Below, piece after piece: positions 1 to 12,600 of a stretch of 64,000 bases of DNA. Within the stretch, counting starts at the first letter, position 1, and every line of letters starts with the position of its first letter. The stretch is taken from the NCBI GenBank assembly GCA_001584585.1, contig LSYV01000002.1:2598630-2662629 (forward strand), read 5' to 3'. Made by a program: the position numbers and the translations under genes. The stretch comes from Gonium pectorale (lineage: Eukaryota; Chlorophyta; Chlorophyceae; Chlamydomonadales; Volvocaceae). The notes under the pieces are model-generated. The model saw nothing but the letters and a program-made list of their open reading frames with translations. It had not been told where the DNA came from and searched no databases.

Positions 1-3000
1 CCGCCGGTGTTACCAGAATAGTTACCGGTGTGGTCGCCGCCGAACCTAACATGCAGGGACAACGCCCCTTCGACTGCCTCGGGAGCTGGGTCCTACACCG
101 ACGCCATCACTTTCGCGCTTACGCTCGTCGTATGCGTTTTCCTTTTCAACACGTATCATATACGGTAAGAACGGAGGACCATGAAGTGCACGTGCGCACC
201 AATGGTCATTTCATGCCTTTGTGCCTAAGTTGTCGCCTGTGCGGCTACGTCCGTGGCAAAGGTTGCTACCGATGTGTGGTTGAAAAAGAGAGGTGGTTAC
301 CGGTATGTCGCAGGTCTGTATGTCGAACACAGATAAGCCCCCTCCACATCAAACTTACTGGGCGTGTGGTCCCTTGCCAGTCGGTGCTACAGGTGCTACC
401 CGCGAGGGGTACTTAGGCGCCCAAGACTGTCCATCCCTCCTAGCTGGATACATGACACACAGATACATCCAACGCGGCTCAGGACGCATCAACGACACGG
501 ACGACATGACACATGACAGCTGACACGGCGCCCCAAACCCAGGGTAGCCCGAACAGTATCGGGACCCACAGAACGCACTACATCAGGAACCGTTTTATCT
601 CCTGACCCTCCAAAATGTCCAACCCTCCTGGCCATATATGCCAACATGCCGTCATCGGAGAGCAGCCGATCCTGAAGTCGTGATGTTGTCCTGAACATAT
701 TAAAGGTATGGCCCCTAACAAAGCAGGCCCAAACAGCAGCTCCCCATGCCGTTTTGCGAAACCTCGTCATCCGGCTACCGCCCGCCCATACCGGTGTCCG
801 GACCGCCAGCAGGCCCTGGGCGCTCCAATAGGATCGCGTGCTTGCAGTTCGCGATCAGCTTTTTCCAGCGCACTAGACTGAGGCCCTGGCAATTCCCATT
901 TTGTTCTGTGGAAAGTTTACAGGGGGAGGGGCGAGAACGGGCGCAGACATCGGGAGGGACAGGTAGCCCTCCCACTCGAACCTGCGCCGGCGGACCCGCA
1001 CGCCCACCTAGGACACCGCGCCCCCTGCCGGACACTTTGATTTTGGCACTAGCCACCACCGAAACCCTGCCCTAACAACAGCGCAACACGGCAGCCAAGA
1101 CCAAACACCGACGGCATACACACGAAGAGAAGGAGCCCTGCACCTAAAGACCAAATAACAGGAAGGCGAGACGACGAAAACAAAGGAAAAGAGGAGAACG
1201 CCATGACAGGAGAGAAACAGACCGAAAAGACCAGCAGCACAGGCAGTAAGATACCCCTCTCCCTAGCGAATGCCGGAAACCCGAACCCCTACCCCCCTGC
1301 AAACCGCCGAAAAGAGCGGCAAACGGCATCGGCCCCAACAGGGGAGCAGCACCGCAAAACCAGAACGCCAGAGCGTACAACCCCGCCAAAACCACGACCA
1401 AAGACCACCACGCACCCCAAACCCCAAGCCCAACCACCAAACTCAGCAGGCACCCTGAGTCTGAGCGCGTGGCCCGCAGCGCCGCAGGCGACCATCCCAC
1501 CTCCTGCATCCTGCTGCAAATCGAAGGCCTTCTGAAGCTCCACAGCCGCCTCCGCCAATGCTCCAGGCGCCATCGCCGGCAGCGCGTCGGACTGGCTGGT
1601 CTCCACCGCAACGTCCCGCCAGTGCTGTAGATCCGCGCGCAGGTAGGCGAACATAAGGTCCCGCCCAGCCTGCCACGAGCAAACTGGGCGGGTGGCGCGG
1701 AGCTCCCACAGTGCCTGTTGCGCCAGGGCTTCCACCGGATCGCGGCGAGGCCCGGGAGGGTCTGTAGGCCCCCGTGCAGCCGCTGCCAAGCGGCGATACC
1801 TGCGGGGGCCCATGATGGCACCATACTCGTCACTGTCAGTGTCCCTGCTGCTGGAGACCACCATGCTGCTGGGCGCCGGGCGAGGCGCCGGCGCTGCTCC
1901 TTGACGTCCGGCCTCACCCAACAGGAACCCAGACCGCAACCCTGAGGCACTGTCGCGGCCTGCGGCAGAGGGCTTGGGTGCCGGGGCCGCAGTGGGTGCC
2001 TCCGTCGGCCGGCGTCAACGTCCATGCGGGAGGGCCCTTCTGCCGTATGCACGGGGTCACCTGCCACCGTTACTGATGACCTCACAATCATACCGGGCGA
2101 TGGAAGGGTGGTGGGTCCGAACGGTGGCGGCGAGGATGGCGGCGGGGGCGGCTTCCCCTGCTTCGGCCGCTGCGACGCACGTAGTTGCTGCAGCTGACGG
2201 GACTGTGGCAAGAGATGTCGCCTGCTGAGGGGCTGGACGCGCGGGTGGGGCTGCTGGCGCCTCCCTTTAGGCGGATCGTGCGGCTACCTTGCCTACTGGC
2301 ATCATGGTTGGCGGGGCCTGGGCTGACGGTGTGGAGCGCGGGGATGCCGACTGCACAGGGGCCCGGAGGCGGTGATGCCTGCCAGACTCCGGTACCAAAA
2401 ACGGTCCGTGGGGTGGGCGACAGCCAGCGCCCGTGCTGCATTGATGAAGCCGCCCATTGCCCACTGCATTGATCAGCCCGCCTCCTGCAAAGGCGAATGC
2501 GGTAGAAAGGAGCAAAAGCATGTCTGCTCTGCAGGTCACCCAACCAACAGCCTGCTACAGGCCGGAGCGGCGACCGTAGTGGTTAGAGCATTCCAAACTC
2601 GCTCCTCCACAACGGACGCGCCTTTTCCCAGGCACTGCCCCGAACAAATGCTGGTGGACAGGTCATCCGTGTTGTTACCTGGCGGCCGGTAGTCACGATA
2701 GCATAAAAGCAGCCCTCAGCCGACATCTGCCGTAAGCCCATTCATGGTGTGTTGCAAAAATTAAAACACAACAGGGAGGGCTAGAAGACGAATCCGAACG
2801 CTACAGGACAGGCTACCTCCACGGTCATACAATGTCATACACGAAGGGGGCATGAGTGTAAACGACCAAATTCGTCAGGCGTTCATGGGGAGAATGGAGA
2901 AACCCTCACCTCTTTGATCAGGTTGCAGCTGGCGAGACGTGAGCAATATCTAGGCGTCGACGTGTCGGCAACGGCGTCTGCCGCGTACGTTGCAGAGGGT

Positions 3001-4330
3001 TGCAGCCTGTGGCAAGAAGAGTTGCAATTAGGTTTTTAGTATCACACGTCGTTCTCAAGCTGCACGGCAGACCTTCGCTGGCACCCTTCACGCATGCTCC
3101 TCGGGCGCTCCAGGGCCCCGCGACCACCGGCGCTCTGGGGCCCGGCGACCTCCAGGGCAATGAGCAGCCATAAGGTGGGCACACTCTATAACTGACTGTT
3201 GATGCCAGCAGTGAGTTGGCGGCCATATAATGCTCGCTCCTTGATGCAAGGGAACTGTCGTGGCGTACAGATTTCACATGTCTCGCGTGCAAAGGCGTAC
3301 AAGGCAGAGAAGGCGCACTTGGGAGCACTCCAACGCGAAACCCAAAGCGAAACCTATCCTTGACAGCGTGCACTTTTATATGGCATGACATACGCCGAAG
3401 CCTTAGGAGTGAAGGCACACCCTGGGGTCAGTGCCCTGGGCGCCTGGGGTGCTGCGGCCCAGGAGAACCCTGGTTCACCAGCCGCAAGAAGACGGCGGTT
3501 GGAGGTTCAGAGCCCTTTCCGTCAGTGCATAAGACGAGATGCCCATCCTAGAGAGTATCGTAAGGTTGAATGGAAACATGTATCGGTAGAGTGACAGTCA
3601 TCGCATGCTTGGACTTCACTGTGAACTTTGTTCGTGCTTATCTGAACTGGGTAGAAATACCAGACTACGCAATTTCTGCATGCACTTGTACTGCTAAGCG
3701 CTCAGTGAAGCTGCTTCCGGCCAAATCCGATACGGCAGTGTGCGTGGGCGCGTGTGCGAGCAGTGCCAGTACACTGCTGGCCTGTGACGCTGTGAGCAAA
3801 CACTGCACATCTCATTGTCTACACGCATACTTTACATTGTTACTTGCGGAACACAGAGTGCCTTGAACGACGTCGTTTCCTGGGAGCGCGTGGCCAGCCC
3901 AGCCCAGCCGCCATGCACGCGTCACTACTGACGCGCGATGTTAATGTCCTCGAGGTGCGAGCTCCGTCCAATTACGCTGCTCTGGATTGCCTCGCGCTTG
4001 GTGTTGCAGCTTATGCAGCTTCTACATTATGCATATGCCCTGCAGTCATTGAATCACTTCGACCTTCGCGCTGCGCCGTTTACGGGCGACAGTGGCGCGG
4101 AGCTCGGTTCCGACCTTTCCGCGGCATGTCGCAATGTTGCAGACGACATTGCAAACGCGGTGAGGCGCACGATGTTCTCTTCAGAGCTCAATGCTTCAGT
4201 CGGGCCTGGAGCATTGCCTCGACTGCGTCGGGCTTGCCGACAGCATGCAGTACAGTGGCTGCTTTCATAGCTATGATCCTAACAAGCACGCGGTCTTGAA
4301 GAACATGCGCTCCGAATTTCCTCGTTTCAG
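1..4330. other. Region without a confident gene
   Basis: I found no reading frame here with recognisable domain content or a phase-consistent exon chain. The stretch 746-2500 is the GC-rich part with long overlapping frames on the minus strand (see separate entry). The stretch 3850-4330 lies directly upstream of the RRM gene and should hold its promoter, 5' UTR and first coding exon(s). The first recognisable RRM residues start right after a splice acceptor at 4330, so at least one upstream exon is missing from my model. No tRNA, rRNA or simple repeat stands out. Confidence 0.5.
1144..2211 (-). other. Possible degenerate retroelement-like or hypothetical coding stretch
   Basis: Two minus-strand frames stay open here. 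One, 1939 down to about 1440, looks the more protein-like: an acidic serine-rich patch (SSSRDTDSDEY) followed by an amphipathic stretch rich in Ala, Leu, Trp and Arg. The other, 2211 to 1144, is proline-rich at its start and becomes hydrophobic and cysteine-rich, which looks non-coding. Just downstream on the minus strand (about 1230-1090) the DNA turns pyrimidine-rich, like the 3' tail region of some algal transposons. A second pyrimidine-rich minus-strand stretch of similar texture lies at 41430-41870. I recognise no reverse transcriptase, integrase or other hallmark domain, so this may equally be a remnant or non-coding. Confidence 0.2.
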
Positions 4331-7300
4331 GACAACCGCCAGCTCTTCTTCGCCAAAGTATTGCGGTCAGCCACTGAGGACGAAGTGAGGAGGCTGTTTG
4401 GTCAATTTGGAAAAGGTGCGTACGGGGGGGCTTGGCTATGGCTAGACGGGGGCTGCACGGGCGTGCGCGGTTTCCGCACGTTCAGGGGGTGTGAAAATGA
4501 CGAGCGCCCTTCGTGCTCACCTGTTGGGAAGTGGCAGGGGAAGCCACCGTGAGGGGTAAGTCTCAGCTGACTCTGGACTCCTGCGGACTCCTTCGGCCCT
4601 GGACCCGCGTCCCGGGACCCGCGTCCGGGTTTTGGTCGCGTTCAAGGGCGCAGTGATAAACGCGGTGGGGGTCTGATGCACGGCGAGAATGCGTATTCAA
4701 GGGCAGGCGCCGCTCGATGCAGCTCAGTACCCTCCTTCTGAAACGGGGCATCATAGTTGGGGCCTTGCTCTCCATGCGCATGATGATGATGGAAAGATCT
4801 TGCATCGCCAGTGCCTCTGCTTCAGCGGTCTGAGGTGCCTTCGACCCTTGTGTATCCTCGCTCATGCTGCTGCGCGCAGTGACGGATGTCAACCTTTTCC
4901 GGGCTTTTCAGGGCGCGCCGACCACCAAGGTAGGGCCACGCTCCTCGCGCCCCGACGCGTCCATCATGCCGTCCTGCATTTACTCCGGCACTGCACACAG
5001 CAGTACAGGCGACTGGTCTATGCGCGAGCCCCAGGACGGAAGGAGCCCATTTGCGTTTGCTCATAGCGCCGGAGGCGCCCAATGGAAGTGCGTCGGCAGG
5101 AGGCATTTTGGCGCTACCGACACAATCGGCAGTTGGGCGCAACCCTACCCACCAAGAGGCGGCCTCAATGCACGTCCTCCTGCACTTGGCTGCCTCATGA
5201 ACGCGATCGGTGCCGAGCGCGCCTGCCCCGGCTGGTCCTGCCCGTCTCGCGGCGCAGGGCTGTGGGCTGGTGACCATGGACAGCCACGGCGAGGCGATGG
5301 CCGCCATCGGCGCCCTGGACAGCCGCTACGTGTGGGAGGGCATGGAGACGCCCATGGTGGTCAAGTGGATGGACACGGCCCTGCAGAGGCGGCGCAGGGA
5401 GCAGCACCTGGCCAACCTGCGCATGGCCATGGCATCCGGGAACGACCTCGGCTTCAGTGAGTCTGCTGTGACGGGCGGGTAGTTCTTATCCCCGAGCTGG
5501 GCCTGTTCGCGCTGCCGGGGTGTGGGACCGTGGTCGTAGCTGCCCTGACGGCCAGGAGCCATTAAGACCCTTGCATGAATGTCGTCGTTGCTTTGCCTGC
5601 TGTCAACGCTTTTCTAGATTGTGCTGTAAGGCATGCTGGGGCCCGAGCCAAGAGCCATGCTCTTCTCTCGCCTGCACCGACACGGGTGTGGCCACGGGCC
5701 CGGCAGGGGAGGCTGCCCCTGCCGACACGCTCCCACCGTGCAGTCTGTGACCGATTGCGTCTTCCCGACTGTGTCCATCAGTGCCGAGCGGGCTGGCGCT
5801 GGCAACGACGCAGCCGGTGGCGAGCAACCTCAGCCTGATGCAGAACTCATTCCTGGATGCGCTGGAGCCCACGGAGACGCCGCCCCCGGGCTGCGCGCCT
5901 GACGCCATAAAGCTCTTCGTTGGCAACGTGCCCAAAACCTGCACTGAGGAGCAGCTCCTGCCTCTGTTTCAGTCTGTCGGCAAGGTAGGAGCACGGGCCC
6001 AGGCGCGCCCTGCCGCCTCCTGCGCCTGGAAGTGCGGCGATGCTTGCAAGGCCGCTGGCCTTGCTTGGCGTCGGCGTGTCCCAAACACTTTCGCCTTGCC
6101 CAAGTATTTGCGAGCGCGAGCGCTTGCGACGACGCCAAGGCCAGATACCCCGTGCCACATGCTGCGGCGGCCTTCCCGTACCGACGCCCTCTACCTTGTC
6201 TGCCCATGATGGCATCATCGCCAGGTGGTGGAGCTGGTGATTGTGCACGACAAGGTGACGCACGAGTCCAAGGGCAGCGCCTTCGTGTGGTACGCCAGCC
6301 GGGCGGATGCGGAGCGCGCCATCCTGCAGTTCAACTTCCGACACGTGCTGCCAGACCCATCAGGCGACCAGGACCGGCCGCTGGTAGTGCGCCGAGCCAA
6401 GGCGCGCGCCAAGCCGCTCAAACCCGCGGTTGGCCTGCTGGGCGCCCTGCCGCAGGTTGGTGCGCCGTCGGTGATCGTTGCCAAGCAGTTCAAATGAAGA
6501 GATAACCTGGTGAAGTTGTGTGGTTGTTTATGGGTGTGGGTGCATGCTCATGCGGGTGCAGCGGTTGTCGGGCAGAGGAAGGTCCTACACGGAGCCAGCG
6601 GCGTGCCGGGAACTGGGACAATGTACCACGTTGGCGCGTGCCCCCGTTGTGCCCCTCCCAGCTCCAGGGCGCTCAGCCGAGGACCGTGGCAACGGCCCAG
6701 CCGTTCTACAGCACCGCCTCCCAGAACCTGGTGGGGCTGGCCGGTCTGGAGGCCCTGCAGCTGGGCGACGCAGCCAACCTGTCGCAGCTGTCGGTGGCAG
6801 GCTCCCTGCCGCAGCAGGGCGGCGTCGGCGGCCTGGGGATGGGCAGCCTGCCGCCGTACCGCTCTCTGGCCAGCCTGACGGGGCAGGGCATGGGCGGGCA
6901 GCCCGGACAGGGATCGGTCTACGATGCTTATGTGACAGGCAAGTCGATGTATTCCCCGATGTCGTCCCCGATGCCTCCTCGTCGTTTTTAGCGGGTCGAA
7001 CCCAGCGATCCGATCATTGACGGCGTCTGCCTGCTGCTTTGGTGACTTACGGTTGGATGATCGTGGTGTGGTCCAACGTGATGGGCGCTGTCTGTCCGCA
7101 GCTCTTTTGCCCGCCTCTGTTTTGTCGAGGCGCGCGTGACTTCAGGCTCGTGTTCCTGGCCCCGCAGGTGATCAGCTGCTCAACGACATCAACATGACGC
7201 AGTCGCTGCAGCGCAACGCTGCGGCCGCGGCGGCCCAGTTCGAGTCCTTCGGCTATGCCCAGAGCGCGACTCAGCAGCAGCAGCAGATTGCGCAGTCCAT

Positions 7301-7484
7301 GACCATGAACCAGAGCCAGCTGACGCTGCTCAACACACACCTCTTCAGCATCCAGACCGTCAGCGGCGCGCAGCTGCACATATCGCCCGGAGCCCCGGGC
7401 CTCTTCAACCTCGTGGTATCGGGGAGCAAAGCCCAGGTGGAGACGGCCAAGGGGCTCATCACGACCGTCCTTAGCCATGCGTAG
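4331..7484 (+). CDS. RNA-binding protein with two RRMs and a C-terminal KH-like domain (CELF/Bruno type), 5' partial
   Basis: Seven exons agree in phase: 4331-4415, 4880-4929, 5258-5456, 5782-5984, 6225-6455, 6662-6938, 7168-7484 (stop TAG). RRM1 opens with RNP2-like QLFFAKVL and is built from the first three exons. RRM2 starts with KLFVGNVP (RNP2) and has KGSAFVWY (RNP1). A Gln/Gly/Leu-rich linker leads to a C-terminal stretch (7300-7480) matching the last two thirds of a KH domain (SGAQLHISPGAPG, then QVETAKGLI). This order of spaced RRMs is typical of CELF/Bruno proteins, which regulate splicing, translation or decay of mRNA. The sixth intron starts with GC (ACAG|GCAAGT), the only donor that keeps phase. 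The N-terminus and start codon lie upstream of 4331 and were not resolved. Confidence 0.85.
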
Positions 7485-9622
7485 TACCTAGGACGGACCA
7501 AATAATCTCAGAACGATTTCTGAATGCGGGACACCCGCACTGCGTCGCCCGGCGTGTTGGAACGGCCAGCGCCCATGCGAGGCCGATTTCCCTTGAAGCA
7601 TGCAGGGGCCCGTGGACCACGGGCGTTCTCTGACATGTGTTTTGAGCCGCGGCTCTGGAAGGTTTGTGGGCGGCTGCCGGCTGCCCTGATGACGGTACTT
7701 GAGCGGTAGTTGATGGCAAGGCATCCAATGCATGTGCCTCACTGGGGCGCGTTACGGTCCTGGGATTTGGTGAGCCTAGGACAGCTCGGTGGGAAGAAGT
7801 TTGCTGGGCGTGGGGTTTGCGTCTGCGTCGCTCCACAGGGGATCTTCATTCAGCTCGAGAGGTCACGAAGTGTACCCAGATGTGTGTGTGTGTTTCGTAT
7901 TTTCCGAGGCGCACAGCCGCCTCGGGCTGCGAACGGGGGTGGGACGTGCGGTGGGTTGGCTCGGCAGCCTGGCAAGAGTTGCGTTCGGCGCGTTGGCAAT
8001 GCACGCTACTGCAATGGGGTTGCAATGTTTAGACCACATAAGAAGCTTTCGTTTAGCGACCCCGTGCCATGTATCGACGTCTTATATCCTATGTCGTGCC
8101 TCCATGACATGCGAAGTATGGATCTGCTGTCCTCCTGAAGAGCGCTAAACCGCCTGTCGTCTTCGGTACTCCCGCAGCATTTGCCGAATGGTTTCAAGAA
8201 TGGAGGTCTTGGGGTCCCAATGCGGGTGCAGGCGCAACCGGTACGGCGGTGTGAACCCGTACACCGTACGCACTTGGCAAATACATTGCTTTCTTTGCGT
8301 TCCGCTGGGGCATGCGAATATGAGCTTTGATGAAAAGCTATGAAGCGAAGCCCGATGATTTGCTGAATGACGATTCCGATTTGGGAAGCGTCTGAAAGAG
8401 ACAAGAGCCGTATGCTGGCAATGAATTCTTGGTGGGACTAAGCGAAGGTCGGGTATGCACACACCGCCGGCTTGTATGGCTAGGTTTGGTCTGCCGGGGG
8501 TTCGCAGCCAAAGTTGGTGCTGCATGGTATACTCTCAATGTTGCGCGCGCACAGTGGACTGGTGGGAGGATGCTACCAGGGTATTTGGCGTGAAGGTATT
8601 GGAAGCCCATAACGCGCGTCTCCTTTCCGCTCAACGGCTGAAGAGGCCCACTGCACGACGACCGAACGCATCATGGAGGCGTCCGTCCCGTACGATGACG
8701 GGAGTGGTGTTGCAGGCTGCGCGCCGTTTCAGCGGTTGGAGCAAAAGGAAGGTGTTCGAGTGTGCGTATGCGATTATATGGCATCGTGAAATGAGGGCGC
8801 ACGGATGGATGGTGTCTGAGTCTTCGTCGCCATATCAACATTGATTGTTACGTAACACATGTATGGAAGTGCGGGATTCGTACGTGCTGCCGTACGAATC
8901 AAGCCAGTTACGGAGCTCCACAGTCCGGCACTTCGCGTTGACAAGCGTGTAACGTGTAATGTGTTGAGTTGTTTCGTGAAATGATCGCACGGCGGGCCTG
9001 CGCAGGCGCGCGCAGTTCCAGGTTTGTGGCACTGTCTGAGCGAGGCATGAAGGCGAACTTGTGTGGGTGTACAGCCGCTGGGACACAGCCGCCCACACAA
9101 AGCCCCCATGTGCGAGGCGCCCGATTGCCCATATAGATTGCGGGGAGGTCGTTTGCGGGGCGTGCCGCAGTTCGAGTCAATGAACTCGCCGCCAACGCCG
9201 CTTAGCATGCAACGCGTCATGGAGGGCGCGGATTTCCGCTCGCACCTCTTACGCGCATCCGGCCGGTCAGCCTCAAGGGCCCTTGGGGGCGCCATGGCAC
9301 ACGCGTGTACTTGCCTCGGCAGGAATCTCCGACCTCGCCCGTCAGCTCAGTGTACGGGACCCAGATTGCATTAGGAAGCGAGCGTTCGCAATGCAAGTCC
9401 CAGATGAATCCCAGTGCTCTGTTCTGCGATCTGTACCAACCGCTGGCTGAGAGAGCCCATGCCAGTGAAGAAAACGCACTTGAGTCCTTGGCAAACACGC
9501 AGCCTGGGCATCACACGCTGCGATACTGTGACCCGAAGGCAGCGTGATAAGCCTGCAATCAACCACAACAGCGCTGCCGCCCGTCACGTCCCAGTGATGC
9601 CGACGCCGCGCCCGGCAGCCGC
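7485..9622. other. Intergenic region between tail-to-tail genes
   Basis: About 2.1 kb between the stop of the RRM/KH gene and the stop of the minus-strand RNase T2-ABC chain. It should hold both 3' UTRs. I see no recognisable coding domain on either strand and no tandem repeat beyond a short TG run near 7881-7892. Confidence 0.5.
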
Positions 9623-12600
9623 TCAGCGCCCGCCGGCGAGTGTCCGGGGCCGCGGCGCCGGGTCCAGCGTCCCTCCGTGCAAGTGCATGTGCGCGTCCGC
9701 CCAGTCCCAGCGCGGCTGCACGTTCGGCCCGCACACCACCACTACGCAGCAGCCTGCGCCGCGGAGCTGGCGCAGCAGGGCCATGAGCCTCGCCTCGCCG
9801 AGCGCCTCTGCGAACGCGTCGGCATCCTCCAGAAGGACCAGGGGGGCGCGGCGCAGCAGAGCGCGCGCCACCGCCAGGCGGAGCAGACCCGCGCCGGTGA
9901 GGGCGCTGCAACTGCCCTCGCCCAGGAGCGTGAAGTAGCCGTCCTGCAGGGCGGGCGGGAAGGTGGGCATGAAGTGGGGACGTAGATGTGGGGATAGGGA
10001 GTTGAGAAGGGGCGGAACGTTGGCTAACGAGGTGGCCGTTGATGGGGAAGGGGAGAGTGACAGGGCTGCGCGGATGGGGAGGGGGGAGCCTTGCTAGGCG
10101 CGGGTGGCGCGCTGAACGGCGCGGGCAGGAGGAGTGCCCCCAGATGCGCCGCGCCAGGCCAGAATCCCATCAGCTGCACGAGCCTATGCCAGCGGTCCGC
10201 TGTGCATTGTTGCATACGGTACCTAAGCGGGAGCAGACCCAGGCAATTCGGCACACAACGCCTCATGAGCATAGAGCAGGACCTTCTTTCCCTTCTGCCC
10301 TCCTCCCCGCCCTCCCGCCCGCCCGCAGACGCGCGGAGAGACGGCTCGCATCCCACCTTGAGCGACATGGCCTCGTCGTGCAGCCCCGCCGCCTGGCAGG
10401 CGCGGCGCACGTCGGCGGTGCCCACCCGATGGTCGGGCGCCGCCAGCGCCACATTGTCCTCCAGCGTGGTGCGGAAGAGTCCGCACATGGAGCTGGCGAG
10501 CGGCGTGGCGCACCGACGCGGCAGCAGGCGACGGCCAGGATCGGGGAGGGGGACAGGGCAGATGCGGTGACAGGGCGGCAAGGGTCAGCGGAGGTGGAAC
10601 GACAAAGGTACGGTGCGAAGCAGGGTGGGGCCGCCAGCCGGCGGAAGCATTTTGCCCCTCTGGATGCACGTCGCAGCCTTGGTCAGAAAGCGCCTGTCGT
10701 GCGCGGCGCGCTGCATGGAGCGGCCCGAAGTACTCAGTGGGCTCTGTGGGAACCGGTCCGGGTCCATCTAAACGGCTTATGGGGTACCCACCGGCTGATA
10801 AGCGCCACCTTGGAGCGAGGCGGCCGCAGGTCGTCATGGCGAAAGCTGAACGCCGCCCATTCCCAGTCCGCCGCCCCACCGGCGCCGCCGGACCCCGGCA
10901 GCGGCGGCAGCGGCGGCGGCCGCGGCACGGGAGCGGTGGCAGCAGCGGCAGTCTCCGTGGCGCCCCCCGCGAAGGTCTCAGCGCCACCGCCGTCACCGCT
11001 GCCGCTGCCGTCACCGTCAGGGCCACGGGCACCATCGGCGCCCCGGTCGCGGCGCAGGAGGCGCTCGAGCGGCGAGGGCCCCAGCAGCGCGGCGGCGGAG
11101 GGGAGCGCTGAGGTGGGCAGCTGGAAGGCCAGGTTGCCCTTGTAGGGCGGCATGCGCAGCATCAGCAGCGACAGCAGGCCGTGCAGGCCTTCGGGGTCGT
11201 CCCCTGCGCCGGCCAAAGGGCAGGCGAGTTGGCGACAACACGTACACAGCGCACAGCACAACACAATCACAACATGAAAAGCTAAGCGCTGTAGGAGGGC
11301 AGACCCGGACAACGCTTGCTCCGGCGCTGAACGCATTCGCCCCCACGTTTTGCCCTGCGGCACTCAAGCGTGATTGCCCCAGCATATACGGGCATTGACA
11401 GGGGCCATGAGCACGCACCGCCTCGCCCGCCGCCTGCCGCCACGGACGGCCACGGCCCCACCCACCTGATATGACCACCGCCTGCCCCGCCTGCACCTCC
11501 AGGTTGGCGTCTCGCAGCAGCAGCCTGTCCGTGCGGCCGCGCGTCGTCAGGTGCACCCCGCTCAGCTTGAAGCCGCCCCGCAGCCGACCGAAGTCGGGGC
11601 GTGCGGGCCGCGGCGGCCCGCCGCCAGCCCACCAGCGGGGCCCTCGGCCGCCGCCGCCACGGCCTGCCTGGTCCTCGTCACGGCCACCGGCGGTAGCGGC
11701 GACGGAGGAGCCGGTGGTGCCTACGGGTGAGCCCGCCGCAGCAGCGGCCTCGAGGTCGGGCCCGCGTTCGCTAGCGTGCTGGGCGGCGCGGGGCCCCAGG
11801 AGGGGCTCTGTGAGGGAAGCCCCCGAGGGGTCGACTCCGGCAGGGGTTGCGGCAGCGGCGGCGGAAGCGCGGGCAGGTCTTGCGGAGGCCTGCTGGGCGC
11901 GCCGCTGCTGGCCGCCGCCGCCACCAGTGGCGCTGGCTGCGGCGGCGGAAGGCGTGGCTGCTGCGCTGGAGCCGTCCTCGCGGAAGAGGCTGCGGCTTGT
12001 GTGGCGGGAGGCGGGCTCCAGGTCGCCGCTGCCACCGCCACCGCTTCCGTCGGCGCCGCCGCCTCCAGGCTGCGCGCCAAAGGTCCCCCGGTCGTGCAGC
12101 TCGACCAGCCGCTCGACGCTGCCCAGCCCCGCCATCAGGCGCACCCAGCTGTCGCTCGCCTAAGGGCCAAGAGAGCCCCCGGGGTGAAGGGGGACGGGGC
12201 GGTGCGGGAGCGAGGGAGTACTGAGCGCGGCCGGGCCGGGCGAGGGTCAAGTAACGCTGCACGGGGAAGATGCCGCCGCCCACAGGACACGCGCCGCCTT
12301 CCTGTGACGCTGCATCTGCACCCAGGCTGGACGCGCCTCTAGCCTTCACACCACCCTTCCTCATTACCTCCAACCGGCGCTTCGTTGATCCCCGCTCCTT
12401 TTCTCCTCCAAAGCCGACCTGCCTTTCCGCACCCGAAGCCTCACCTGCTTCAGGCCCTTCTGCAGCCAGCTGCAGTACTGCAGCAGCGCGATAAGCGACC
12501 CCACGCTGGTGGCCCCGTCGAAGAGCGCCGCGCCGCCCAGCGCCAGCACGCTGAGCCGCAGGCAGCTGCTGAGGGCGGACGTGGCGGCGGTGTGGCCGGC

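Noticed and set aside
9342..11145. Plus-strand long frames rich in Arg, Ala and Pro opposite the ABC-like exons
   Set aside because: They are antisense shadows of GC-rich coding exons on the minus strand; composition is unlike protein and no domain is seen.
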